Assembly (NCBI GenBank): GCA_003024175.1 | Contig: MDYQ01000421.1 | Location: forward strand, 1-64,000 | Origin: Planoprotostelium fungivorum | Lineage: Eukaryota; Evosea; Variosea; Cavosteliida; Cavosteliaceae | Direction of reading: 5' to 3' | Length of the DNA: 64,000 nucleotides | Shown here: positions 1-9,532 of the stretch, piece after piece | Layout of the letters: every line of letters starts with the position of its first letter | How positions within the stretch are numbered: the first letter of the stretch is position 1 | Position numbers and translations under genes: made by a program | The notes under the pieces: model-generated | What the model was told of the DNA's origin: nothing | The model's database searches: none | What the model saw: the letters and a program-made list of their open reading frames with translations, nothing else

Positions 1-1106
1 TGTGACTCACGCGGAGGACAGTGCGTAGAGGAATCCCTCGTTGTACTTGATTTGCCAAGATACAATGCTGTTCACATCCGTTTGTACCTCCACATCTCTC
101 ATCTCTGAGTTTTTCGCCGGAATGATCTCGACGATGTCGTTGTGTGTCATCTGCAGGCAGATCAGATCACATCGATCACATCGATCACATCGGTATCACA
201 TCGCTCATTCAGATCTTCACCTTGACTTTGTGAAAGTGAAAGTGAGAGATCATCCAACGAATGGTACGATGGGGTGCACCGATCACCCTGGCCATCTGAA
301 CTCGATCAACATGACATCTCATCGCATCACATCATCTCGATCGCAGACGAAAGTGGGTTATCTTACCTTGGTCGTCAGCCCGGAAGATAACAGGCCACCA
401 GGAGCGATCAACACCATGCGTTGGACGAGCGTGGGATGATGATGAGATAGTGCCACCGCTAGACAACCTCCCAAGCTGTAGCCAATGACGTCGGCAGACT
501 CCCAACTCAATTTTTGAAAGAGGCATGAGATCTGATCGAGGTCACGATGGAGCGTAAAGAGTGGGATGTTCACCTGTGATAGATACAACGTGTCGTCGTG
601 AAATGTTTCGGGGCATTCGGACCACCCTCGTCCATAGAGATCTGGTTGTGTGAGATGATGACGTGAGATGATGATCACCAAAGAGGGCGACGCGAAATCC
701 TTGTTCAGCAAGCCGATGGGCGAGAGCTTTAAAGATGGGGCAGGGTGTTGTGATGCCATGTATGAAGAGGACCTATCGATAACGTTACATCAAAAGAACA
801 TCAGATCAAGAGAGGCTGACCTTTTTACCGTCGAGCGGTCCAAAGACAAAAGCTCTCATCGAACCATGTGGTGTCTCCACGTCTCTATTGGATTGTCAGT
901 CGAAATCGGAAAGAATGATCAGATCACATTCCACCAGGGTAGTAATCCAGAGGATATGGACATGGTTCTACTGTTGCGGAAGGTGATGCGAAGATGCGAT
1001 CACAAGTACTGCGTGCTTTATCCCTGGTATTCAACCAATAGGAGACTGCTCGAAACGTGGCGTATGAAGCCAGACCCCATAACACGGGCGCTGCCTTCTC
1101 CGTCAT
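1..1106 (-). CDS. alpha/beta-hydrolase fold protein, 3' end beyond left edge
   Basis: Serine hydrolase of the alpha/beta-hydrolase fold; the substrate cannot be told. Five exons are readable on the minus strand from the ATG at 1104-1106. A hydrophobic N-terminal stretch (about residues 7-24) may anchor it in a membrane. FIHG near residue 82 supplies the oxyanion loop, DLYGRGWS follows strand 4, and GYSLGG near residue 163 is the nucleophile elbow with the catalytic Ser. The exon ending at base 11 (frame YNEGFLYALSSA) stops at a GTGAG donor in bases 1-10, so the acid and His of the triad lie outside the window. The two introns at about 857-932 and 636-673 join frames cleanly. Fold is secure; specificity is unknown. 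Confidence 0.85.
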
Positions 1107-1587
1107 GTAGCATCACTCTTCGTTGTTTGCTGTCCGTAATAAAGAGAAAAGAGTCCTTTTATAGAGAATGTCAACAGCAGATCAAAGTTCGTGTCTCTCA
1201 AGTGCTTCAGAACATCGTAGCGAACTGGTCGTTGCCACTCACCTTTGTTGAACCATTTGTACAAATAAAAGCAGACAATGGATTTTAAACACTGCGACGT
1301 CATAGCACCAAAACCTTGATGTTGACATCGGCAGCACCCTAACGAGACTACTTCAGAATCAACCGATACCACAACACAATTACTCCTGAGATCTTACAGA
1401 GCAAGGGGGAGGTCCCTCACGATATAACTCGGAGAACCAAAAGCCTATTGAAGAGAGGTGACCATCTGATTACGATCAAAGATCACACGGAGCGATGTGA
1501 AACGTTGAATGAGGCGGTCACCATCTTACGGATGAAAAATGTAATCCAGTGCAGGTCGAACGAGGAGCCGTCGGACACTTGACATAG
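1107..1587. other. upstream region with one possible exon
   Basis: Lies between the hydrolase start and the first secure exon of the membrane protein. About 1340-1570 is open on the plus strand and reads like coding (for example TPEILQSKGEV and KRGDHLITIKDH). It may be a 5' exon of the membrane-protein gene, joined from a GTGACC donor near 1461, but this is unproven. No other gene is visible. Confidence 0.3.
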
Positions 1588-1995
1588 AAACTCCTCGTAG
1601 TACCATCTATTCGAGTTATTCCTCCTTCTGGGTGATCGCATTCTTCATCGGAGGAAGCTTCTGGTGGTATTATATGAGCTGGCAGCCAACAGCATTTCAG
1701 ACCATCGCTATCGCCTCGTTATCCATAGTCGTCGCAGCCGGTGTTTCCTATGGTGTGACACATTATACGCTTCAGAAGGACAGGTATGCGTCGATCATCT
1801 GCTTTCACCTTCTCATGCTCTCGCAGAGAAACAAAAGAGCCCACCGAAGTGATAGATGAAGATCAGATCGAGAAGCAAGAGGCCATGATGATTCAAGAAC
1901 ACGTTCTACGAGCACAAAAATATTTAGACGAGAGAAAGAAGAACAAGAAACCTCCCACTCCTAGATCCATTCCAGACGTCCACGAGGTGATATGA
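1588..1995 (+). CDS. small two-helix membrane protein, 5' end unresolved
   Basis: Unrecognised protein. The first secure exon (1588-1783) encodes two hydrophobic helices, FWVIAFFIGGSFWWYY and a second around TIAIASLSIVVAAGVSYG. An intron (about 1784-1826, GTATGC to CGCAG) leads to a charged tail rich in Glu, Lys and Gln that ends SIPDVHEVI and TGA at 1993-1995. No ATG lies in frame in the first exon, so an upstream exon must supply the start, possibly within 1340-1460. The next gene's ATG is only 9 bases beyond the stop, which is very tight for separate transcripts. Confidence 0.6.
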
Positions 1996-2004
1996 ACATG
2001 TTCC

Positions 2005-4184
2005 ATGCAGTCGATCCCACCCATGCTCACGAGAGACAAGGAAGCTGTTGTCTCGAGTGTGTTAGACTTGAGTTTCAGAGGAATGGACGATGTCTCTCTT
2101 GGCGAAGTCTGGAAACATCATGCACAGAATCTCTCTTCCGTGACACACCTGGACCTCACAGGTGATCATCTCTTCCTCTCCGACTTTTTTCTATCATCGG
2201 ACTGCATCATGTCTATCATCGCGTTCTGTTCGTTGACGATGATTCAGGAAACAGTCTGACACACCAAGGCATCATCAGTATCTTCCGAGCGGGTTCGTTT
2301 ACATTTGAACTCTCTCCATCTCCTATTCACCATCACATCATCACAACACTCATCACATCATCCGCTCACAATCATCAGGCATTCACAAATTAGAATTGAG
2401 ACGCCTGTGCTTGAATCGAAACCAAATCGGTGATTCGGGCATCAACCTGCTGTCCACTCTCATCAAACGAAATCATTTCAGCTGTTTGGAGGTGACATCA
2501 ACTTCACGATGAATCTGAGGGAGAACAGGAACTCGAAGTGGCACAGAATCACGTGACTGTGTTGGGTCTGTCGTGTCTCTTTCACTCTCTGCTCGATTCG
2601 GATTGTTCACTGAAGGTGATGATGATGATCATGCTTGTGATGATCTTTTCGAGCGATCTTGATTAGGGTGATCGTGATCATGATGATCGTGATCATGGTG
2701 ATCGTGATCATGATGATCGTGATCATGGTGATCGTGATCATGGTGATCGTGGTCATGGTGATCGTGATCATGGTGATCGTGATCACGGTGATCACGGTGA
2801 TCACTTTGACGATGATGAAGATGACAGACGATTGAAACGGATCAGGTGTTGAATCTGAGCGGCAACATGGAATACTCTGAGGGCAGGACAAACGAAGACT
2901 GGTTCGTAGACAGTCTCAAGTCCATGTCCAGAGACCTCTCGGCCAATCCATCCATCACTCACTTGGATCTCTCGTTCAATCATTTTGGTCCCACCGCTTT
3001 CACCTTGTTCTGTCGATCCATATTGTCTTCGCAGACGAGAGGAGTGAGATCATATTATATCATCGATGTCAATTGAATACAGACAGATATCACCTCTTAA
3101 AAAGTTGGACTTGTGCTCCTGCTCCCTTGGATGTGGCATCATCGATGCCATCCAGTTGGTCTCCTTCTTTGAAGGCATGGAAGAGCTCCACATCGGCTCG
3201 AACGATCATTCAAAAGAGAGAGAAGAAGAGAAGAACTACGCTCCACCCACAGTGAGATCTTCCTCTCATTTCGATCGCTTCATTTTATTTCGCTTTATTC
3301 ATTTCACCTCCTTCGCTTTTTATTTAGTTTTATTCAATTACAGGTGGAAGGTTCTGAGATGAAGAGGCTCGATCTCAGTTCAAACCACATCGGTGAGAAG
3401 AGAGGAAGAGTCATGACTGAAAAATCCACACAGGCATCAGCTCACAACCGATGTGGAATTGGCTGATCGAAACGATGGATGCCTTCCAGCACATCTACAG
3501 ATTAGACATCAGCAACAACGACATCGGAGGAGATTTAGATCGTTGTGCCGCTCTTGGGTACGCTCTGTCCAAGTTGGAGACACTGAGGGAGTTGGACTTG
3601 TCACTCAACGGCTTGGACGATGAGGCGGTATATGAGGTACGTACGTTACGTATGAGGGGAGCTGAAGGTGCCAGATGATGGAGAATCTGTTCCCAGAGAG
3701 AGATGCAGGGGTGAACCGGAAGTATCCGAGGATAAGGTATCTCAATTTATCCGGTAACAACATCGTGTGAGTGATCATGATCAGCATGATATCTGAGAGG
3801 ACACATGATGATGAGAGCGCGATCTGATCGTGACACAGGGACATGGACATCGATGGATTGTCTAGGAGTCTATGGACCCTGCGGGTGTTGAATCTAAGTG
3901 ACAACCACATCGATGACATCGGTGCATTATCGATCGTCGATCGCATCGTGTGTCACCATCAGCTGTCCATGCGATCGCGCTTCTCTCTGTCTCACTTGTA
4001 TTTATCCGGAAATCCTCTCACGAGGGACACTCGATGGAGGATCTTTGAAGACATCGGTGAGATGAAAGATGGAATGAGATGGACGTCTGAAACGGATGCA
4101 GGGGGAGAGATCGCATTGGAAATGGAGGACGTGGAGGAGTTTGAGGCGTGTATCGAAGAGGATAAAGAGGAACATGTAGAATAA
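2005..4184 (+). CDS. leucine-rich-repeat protein (RI-like repeats)
   Basis: Multi-exon LRR protein of the long, ribonuclease-inhibitor-like repeat type, presumably a protein-binding scaffold. The frame passes through about nine introns (for example 2616-2845, 3042-3090, 3251-3342). Repeats carry LxxLxLxxNxI cores: THLDLSFNHFGP, MKRLDLSSNHIG, YRLDISNNDIGG, LRELDLSLNGLDD, LRVLNLSDNHIDD, SHLYLSGNPLT. The C-terminus is acidic. The stop TAA (4182-4184) sits inside AATAAA (4180-4185), implying an extremely short 3'UTR. The first ATG (2005) starts MQSIPPMLTRDKE; the upstream stop is only 9 bases away, so a later start or a fusion with the preceding membrane protein cannot be excluded. Confidence 0.85.
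2668..2806 (+). repeat. GATC-palindrome minisatellite inside an LRR-gene intron
   Basis: Imperfect tandem repeats of GTGATCATG(A/G)TGATC type, rich in the palindromes TGATCA and GATC, fill most of intron 2616-2845. This makes the intron about five times longer than its neighbours. The antisense strand reads as a meaningless ITMITI polypeptide. Confidence 0.85.
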
Positions 4185-4298
4185 AACTGAGAGAGGATGG
4201 TCCGCATGATGTATTGTCGAAGTTGTGTCATGCCGAGAGGAATCGTTGACAGAGTGCATGTGGGTGGTTGGCTTGAGATCGACAGAATGCAAACTCAC

Positions 4299-5332
4299 CT
4301 CATTCGTATTCACCTTCCATCCTTTTTTGCCTTGGTCTCCCTCTCTGGCCGGACATCCAAACAGTGCTCTCTCGTACCAAGTCCCTACCTCGGTCACTAC
4401 GCTCTTCCTCCACCGACCTCCCTCTCTCAAACGTCGGTAAATGTGGAGAAAGAAGCCCTCGCTCTGTACCGCTCCTCATTGTCTCCAATGCATTCAATGT
4501 CTAAACCGGCAATGGAATAATGATACCTCTAGACTTGCTCAATCAAGTGCCACCTCAGACTCTACGATCGTCAGAGAGGGACGGAGACCCTACGGCCCTC
4601 CACTTTCCATCGCGAGAGACATCCGATGACGATGCTCTTAACTCGCTGTCACTTTCCATCCTATTTCTGATCAGAGACATGTGCGACACACGACTTAGGG
4701 ATCAAATTTGTGAGAAAGTGGGCTCTCAGGTGCCTCCATTCTGTGCCCCTATAGTTGGGAAATGAGTTGACCGCCTCCAGATCTGCTCTCTCGTGATCCA
4801 CTGCAACCCAGTCGGTGTCGCAGGAGTCCAGTGTCCATATCTGCCTCTGAGGACTGTTCCTCTTCTTCGGTTGAGTCGTCGGGCGAATGGAAGAACAAGG
4901 GGCGTATCGTTGGTGTGTATAAAATTACCTCGAGCAAAGGTGGAGCATTTTCAAAAGGTGACATTTGGGCGACCTCTCAACGTAAACTCTTATAACAACA
5001 AGAGAAGCAGGGAGTGCATCGAACGTCGAATCGCTTGCATCCGTTGCGTTCTAGACGATATAGATATAGGCTGCCTCTTCTCTATTTCTTCTCACGTGAG
5101 AATATGTCAAGATTTTGGCGGGATATACTCCTGGGAACGATTCAACCAAAATCGAGTTCTCCTCGATTTCCCTGGCTTGTTCGTCAAACTCCTCGGTATC
5201 TTTAACGTGAACTCCGCGTTCTTTACCGTGTTATAGGATTTCTCTCAGTTCCTCCTCCGGTGGTTCTACGTTGCGAACAAGAGCAGGATTCCAAGCCAAA
5301 CACAAATAACTGGAACGAGAGAGGGAGAGCAT
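4299..5332 (-). CDS. uncharacterised multi-exon protein
   Basis: Not recognised. Minus-strand exons join in frame. A start near 5330-5332 (MLSLSRSS) is tentative. Next comes an acidic exon (EFDEQAREIEENSILVESF), then NATDASDSTF and a strand-rich stretch LVVIRVYVERSPKCHLL. The best stretch is RQIWTLDSCDTDWVAVDHE followed by YRGTEWRHLRAHFLTNL. Ser-rich exons and a final exon with TEVGTWYERALFGCPA and KKGWKVNTNE end at a GTGAGT donor (4294-4298). The last exon and stop are unresolved and may run into the 3' end of the convergent LRR gene. Codon choice and junction phases support a real gene; no function is proposed. Confidence 0.5.
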
Positions 5333-5403
5333 CTCTGAGAGAGGAGAAAGAGAAGAGAAGAAGAGACGAATTCTACATAGTACGACTGAGAGGAGTAAAG
5401 AGC

Positions 5404-5769
5404 ATGAAGACTTCAGCACAGACTCAAGGGAGAGAGAGGGTCAGACCATTGGCTCCATTACGAGCCATCTCCACCCGCAAGCAGTCTGTGTCTAGGATGG
5501 CTTCTGCTCTGAACAAAGTTCTGGGGAACAACAATGCACCGACTCCTGTATTGACTCCCTGCCTCACCCCATTTTTGGTCTCCAGCCAATTCTTTTCGAG
5601 ACGCACACCCTTCGTCTCCAGGGAGCACCTGGCCGGCTTAGACGATCAACTATCCAAGAAGTTTGAGCTCTTCGATGCACAAGCCGCAGAGAGCTCAGAG
5701 ATCAACCTTCTTCAACTCGGAAAGCTGAGCGTAGCCGACTGCAGACCCACCAATGCCTTATGGCAATGA
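5404..5769 (+). CDS. hypothetical 121-residue protein
   Basis: Single open frame from ATG 5404 to TGA 5767-5769. The N-terminal half is basic and Arg/Ser/Gln-rich; the second half (APTPVLTPCLTPFLV, SREHLAGLDDQLSKKFELFD) has coding-like codon use. No family is recognised. It diverges from the minus-strand gene ending its 5' side near 5332, leaving about 70 bp for a shared promoter. It could also be one exon of a longer gene. Confidence 0.4.
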   Translation: MKTSAQTQGRERVRPLAPLRAISTRKQSVSRMASALNKVLGNNNAPTPVLTPCLTPFLVSSQFFSRRTPFVSREHLAGLDDQLSKKFELFDAQAAESSEINLLQLGKLSVADCRPTNALWQ

Positions 5770-6600
5770 TATCCGACGTGTAATTGTAATCCACACCAGG
5801 CCGTGAGAGTATGGCCAATAGATGTACAGCGACTTCAAGTCGAAAGCAGAACATGATGAAGTCTTCTTCTTTCGTTCTTGTCGTAAGTCGTAACGATTCG
5901 AGCGTATACTCAGCCGACGGAGAAGGCGGGTCGATTAGAATCCTGCATCCGACAGAATGAGCGACAGACGTTGGCGTCGGGTATATTTGGACAGGAGGTG
6001 AGCAGATGAAGCATTGAATCACGTTAGAGAAATGGAGATGGAGACTGCCGACAAGGGGGTTATTTATACGTGCACGGCGGATCGAACGTCTATCACCATC
6101 CGCTGGCATTTTTCGTGGTCAACTTGGTGAGCCCGAACTAGTTTGAGTCAAAAACCAGTGATGTCACCATCATCACCTCCTTCACTGCGTCACGCAGGTA
6201 TCCCGTCTCTGTCTCCTGCCTCTGGATTTTTCACTGATACGTCTGACGACAGATTGGATAGACTCTCTAATGCCTCGGTACAGTCGACTTCGCACCAATC
6301 TGAGAGTCATGCTGTGTGGATAAACCTTCTTGTTCGAGTCTTTCTTCATCCCAAAGATGATGTGACGAGTGTTGGACCCTCATTTTGACGTGAAGAGTTT
6401 CGGATGGATTGATTGATTGGAATTGGAAAATAAATAACCATCTATTCTTTTATTCTTTGCATGTTCACCCATGAGCTCTGTTCATATCATCGCTTGTGTC
6501 TATCCACTTCTATTTTACAGGACACAGTCATTCCTCATCGTCATCCGTCAACTCCCTCGTGAGCTCTTTCAATTTCTAACCAAAGTCAACATCATCCCGC
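5770..6600. other. 830-bp region with weak coding signal only
   Basis: About 6030-6125 and 6185-6275 on the plus strand read as possible exons (GLFIRARRIERLSPSAG, then LSPASGFFTDTSDDRLDRLS) around an intron-like stretch ending CACGCAG at about 6198. An AT-rich stretch with AATAAA-like motifs follows at 6420-6450. I could not build a convincing gene with start and stop. Confidence 0.3.
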
Positions 6601-6980
6601 ACCGGAGTGCCTGTCGTTGTGGCAATCAATCAGTTCTCTACCGACAGGTGTGACTCGTGATGACGTCATCGCACGTCATACTGAGCGTTGTAGTCCCGCC
6701 GAACTCGAATTGGTGAAGGTGAAGACCGTGGAGGGTGGTGCCGACGCCGCCGTCGTCTCGAATCATTGGGCCGAGGGTGAGTTTCCGAGAAATATCCGAG
6801 AAATAGCTGAGAAATGTAGGCGGTGCGGGTGCCGTCGAGTTAGCCCAGGCCGTTGTAGATGCCTGCGAAAAACCGACGGATTTCAAATTCCTCTACACCC
6901 TGGATCTATCCATCAAAGAGAAAATCGAAAAAATTGCAAAAGAAATCTACGGAGCCGACGGCGTGACCTACGAGGCCGAG

Positions 6981-7025
6981 GTGACGACCATCTACAACGT
7001 TGTAGACGACACTCACGTAACCCAG
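6981..7025 (+). repeat. intron with 16-bp palindrome TCTACAACGTTGTAGA
   Basis: Intron in the FTHFS fragment, bounded by GTGACG and ACCCAG. The perfect palindrome occupies 6991-7006. It is a member of the intron motif family described in the findings. Confidence 0.75.
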
Positions 7026-7128
7026 GCCGAGAAGAAGATCGAATTGTACACTCGCCAGGGCTTCGCTGGTCTACCCATCTGCATGGCCAAGACCCACTTG
7101 TCCCTGTCATCTGACGCCACGAAGAAGG

Positions 7129-7167
7129 GTGAGCCATCTACAACGTTGTAGATGAATGACGTCACAG
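7129..7167 (+). repeat. 39-nt intron with 20-bp perfect palindrome
   Basis: Bounded by GTGAGCC and GTCACAG. Bases 7135-7154 are CATCTACAACGTTGTAGATG, its own reverse complement, so half of the intron can fold on itself. Confidence 0.8.
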
Positions 7168-7231
7168 GTGTTCCCAAGGGCTTCACCATTCCCATCCGCG
7201 ACGTCCGCGCCAGCGTACATCCATTCCATAC

Positions 7232-7773
7232 CTCCCCCCATTCTAAAACAGTGTATTGCAATGCCAATCTCAACCCTTGCAACTCTTCTTCCTCTCCTCT
7301 CCCATCCAAGACTCTTTTCACCTGATCGACACTCATCATCGTGTAATCGTCGCCATCATCACCTCCACGATGATCTTCTCCACCGTCTTCTCTTTCCCCC
7401 TCAGGAGAGAGACTCGAGAAGAGAGCTGAAGGCGTCCAGAATCGAGTAGAGGTGCCATCCACCAATTGAACCGAAGAGGAAGGTGTCCTACGCAGCTGTC
7501 TCCGTGATAGACTCTTACGAGACTTTTCTGTTTAGAATGTGGTTCGTGTCGAAGTGATAAAGTGTCTCCCAATCGGACCTTCGGTCGCTCATCATCTGTT
7601 CCCTCTCTGTCTTTGCATCCGGTGTATCGCTGCAAGAGACAACTGTAGAACTCTGTCCTCGTTCGTGACATCATCTTGATGACGGTGATGACAACAGACG
7701 ACCCACCTCTTTCACTCTTTAGATCTCCTTCACCTCTCCTCTTCTTCTTCGAATCCTCTAAAACTCCAATCAT
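7232..7773 (-). CDS. protein with HIRAN-like domain
   Basis: Minus-strand exons starting at ATG 7771-7773 (MIGVLEDSKKKRRGEG). After an intron, the second exon carries RLGDTLSLRHEP, KSLVRVYHGDSCVGHLPL and WMAPLLDSGRLQL. This follows the HIRAN pattern (G-E-x-V-x-L-x-R-E-P, an xVGHLPR-type turn, LAPLLD), a domain of Rad5/HLTF-type DNA-repair proteins that binds DNA ends. A further exon (VKRVLDGRGEEEELQ to TVLEWGE) follows; the stop was not found and may lie across an intron overlapping the FTHFS fragment. The ATG overlaps the stop of the gene upstream (ATGA), so this may be the C-terminal part of that gene with a misread or spliced junction. HIRAN is probable, not proven. Confidence 0.5.
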
Positions 7774-9291
7774 TCTCTTTCCCCTTCGTTGATCTTTCGC
7801 GACTCATCTTCCGCTTCACAGAGGATGTCATACAACGAGCGATCAAACTGTACTGGCCTCATGATGTGGATCGGCACTCGAAAACTTCCTGCCAACCTCT
7901 TCATCGGGAGACAAGTGATGACTCACCTTCCAATAATCCAGCCTTCATCGTTTCAAAATCGACACCGGGTGGTAATTTTTGTTTTTCAAAGTATCTGATA
8001 GACATCAGCTGTTGGTGTCGACGTCAAGTGTCTCGATGTGGTGAGGAGAACAGTCTCACCCCTTCTCTACGCTCTTTTTGCTCCAGAAGTCTAGTGTTCC
8101 AGGGTGGTGGTTCCAATCTTCCGCAGTGAGGTCACCACAGTCCCCACAATGTTTGTACTCTCCACAGTATTCCCACATGCTTTTTGGTCTCCAACAGAAG
8201 ACAGTCGTTCTCTTCTCTGCTAGAGTGTCAAGATGTGATCGCGATCGTCATCGTGATGATCACTGATCATCATCGCTGCGATCTAGTCTTCGTCTCTCAC
8301 CGAGTTCGCATTGTCCCAGAAATATTCCACGCTCTCCTGTCATCTCGGTCTGAAATGAAGAGAGATGTGATAGACACCTGCCCTCTTTGGTAACTGTGGG
8401 TTCCACCTCGGCATGAGCGTGAGATAACTCTTCTTGGGATAAATCGTGTTGCAAGTCTTCGGTCCACAAGACGGCATCGTCTCCTGTTGTCATCATCATC
8501 ATCTCGATCGAGATGATCATCATGGAGGACTCACCATCCTGCCTCCACCCAAGACTCTTCCGATGAGTTCTCTCTTGAACATTCTCACGGGCTGAGGCAA
8601 TTGCTGCCCCGGTAGATTTTTTATCCTGGTCAATGTGTTCCACACTTTTGAACCTTCGTGAAATGTGATGCCACCCTCTTCCTTTCGTTTTTCGATTTTA
8701 ATCTTCTGATCTATTTGAGGAGATGCTGAATTTCCCCAGTACCATGGTTCATTCATGTTGTGATCTTCGGCCTCTTTGTTTCATCATCATCTCACACAGA
8801 TGAAAAGAATCCACCTATACGGACTCTTTGTTCTCGATCTTCTTTGACGATCATCTCTGACGAAGACGACGTTTCGAGCTCATCATCCCCGATCGCCTCT
8901 ATCTGAACAATCTCTCTCTTAGGACGAACTGGCCGATCGTGAGGTTGGTCTTCCACCTGAATGACAACATTGACTTGGTTGTCGTTGTCATCTTCCGGAT
9001 CTGCAGTGGAATTCAGCTGCAGCTCTTCTATATCTCTCACCTTCTTCCAATGTATCTTGTGATGGTATCGAATCCGACACGTCTGCCTGTGCCACGATTG
9101 GTCCAACAAAATGTGACAGTCACGATCACCATTCTTGTCTCTTCATCGTCACTGACTTCGATGATCTCAACTTTCTCCCTCTTCAGCCTCTGTTGTTGCG
9201 AAAACCTGCGGTTCAAGATATGAACCTGATCCTCTAATTCACGCTTCGTCCTTCTGAGGTCTCGTACTTCCTGTGATTCTGCGTGGTCCAT
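7770..9291 (-). CDS. uncharacterised nuclear-type protein upstream of the HIRAN-like exons
   Basis: Begins MDHAESQEVRDLRRTKRE at 9289-9291. A short coiled coil (residues about 5-45) leads to an acidic KVEIIEVSDDEE patch resembling a SUMO-interaction motif. Later exons include VTVTFCWTNRGTGRRVGF, NVVIQVEDQPHDRP, SKVWNTLTRIKNLPGQQL, FKRELIGRVLGGG, ESVEYFWDNANS, RYFEKQKLPPGVDFETM and FRVPIHIMRPVQFDRSLYD, ending GERE and TGA at 7770-7772. Introns of 40-60 nt separate them. No family is recognised. It may form one protein with the HIRAN-like exons that follow directly; the frames do not join without an unseen intron. Confidence 0.5.
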
Positions 9292-9532
9292 GGGCGTCTG
9301 TGCGATGTTGTCAACTGATGATCTGCAATGTTCAACTTGCAGTTGTCACTTTCTAGTTGAAACGCCAACTGATTTCGTTCTCTTGTCTTCAATACCCACA
9401 TCATATTCAACATCTGATCTACTTACAGCACTGACCTAGATCAGGGACATACTACCAACCAGATCGTATGTCCTTCAAAGTAAAGTGGTCATCATCAAAC
9501 ATCATCTATAAAGAACCGGCATACGGAGACGT

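Larger units (their letters stand above)
6601..7214 (+). pseudogene. isolated internal fragment of formate-tetrahydrofolate ligase (FTHFS)
   Basis: FTHFS (10-formyl-THF synthetase, the C-terminal half of C1-THF synthase) ligates formate to tetrahydrofolate using ATP. Family landmarks are unmistakable: GVPVVVAINQFSTD, VVSNHWAEGG, AVELAQAVVDACEKP, KIAKEIYGADGV, GFAGLPICMAKTHLSLS, GFTIPIRDVRAS. Frame is kept across four short introns (about 6652-6697, 6776-6820, 6981-7025, 7129-7167). The fragment begins at GVPVVV and ends at VRAS. The N-terminal two thirds with the P-loop, and the conserved GAGFLYPLVGTM block and beyond, are absent nearby. Upstream sequence is unrelated and an opposite-strand gene starts about 20 bp downstream. 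I infer an intron-bearing duplicated or transposed piece, not an active enzyme gene. Confidence 0.8.

Noticed and set aside
1103-1372. 89-codon minus-strand frame upstream of the hydrolase
   Set aside because: No domain or convincing splice link to the hydrolase start at 1106, and it overlaps better plus-strand coding signal.
2607-2891. Minus-strand frame encoding ITMITI repeats
   Set aside because: Pure translation of the intron minisatellite; no gene context.
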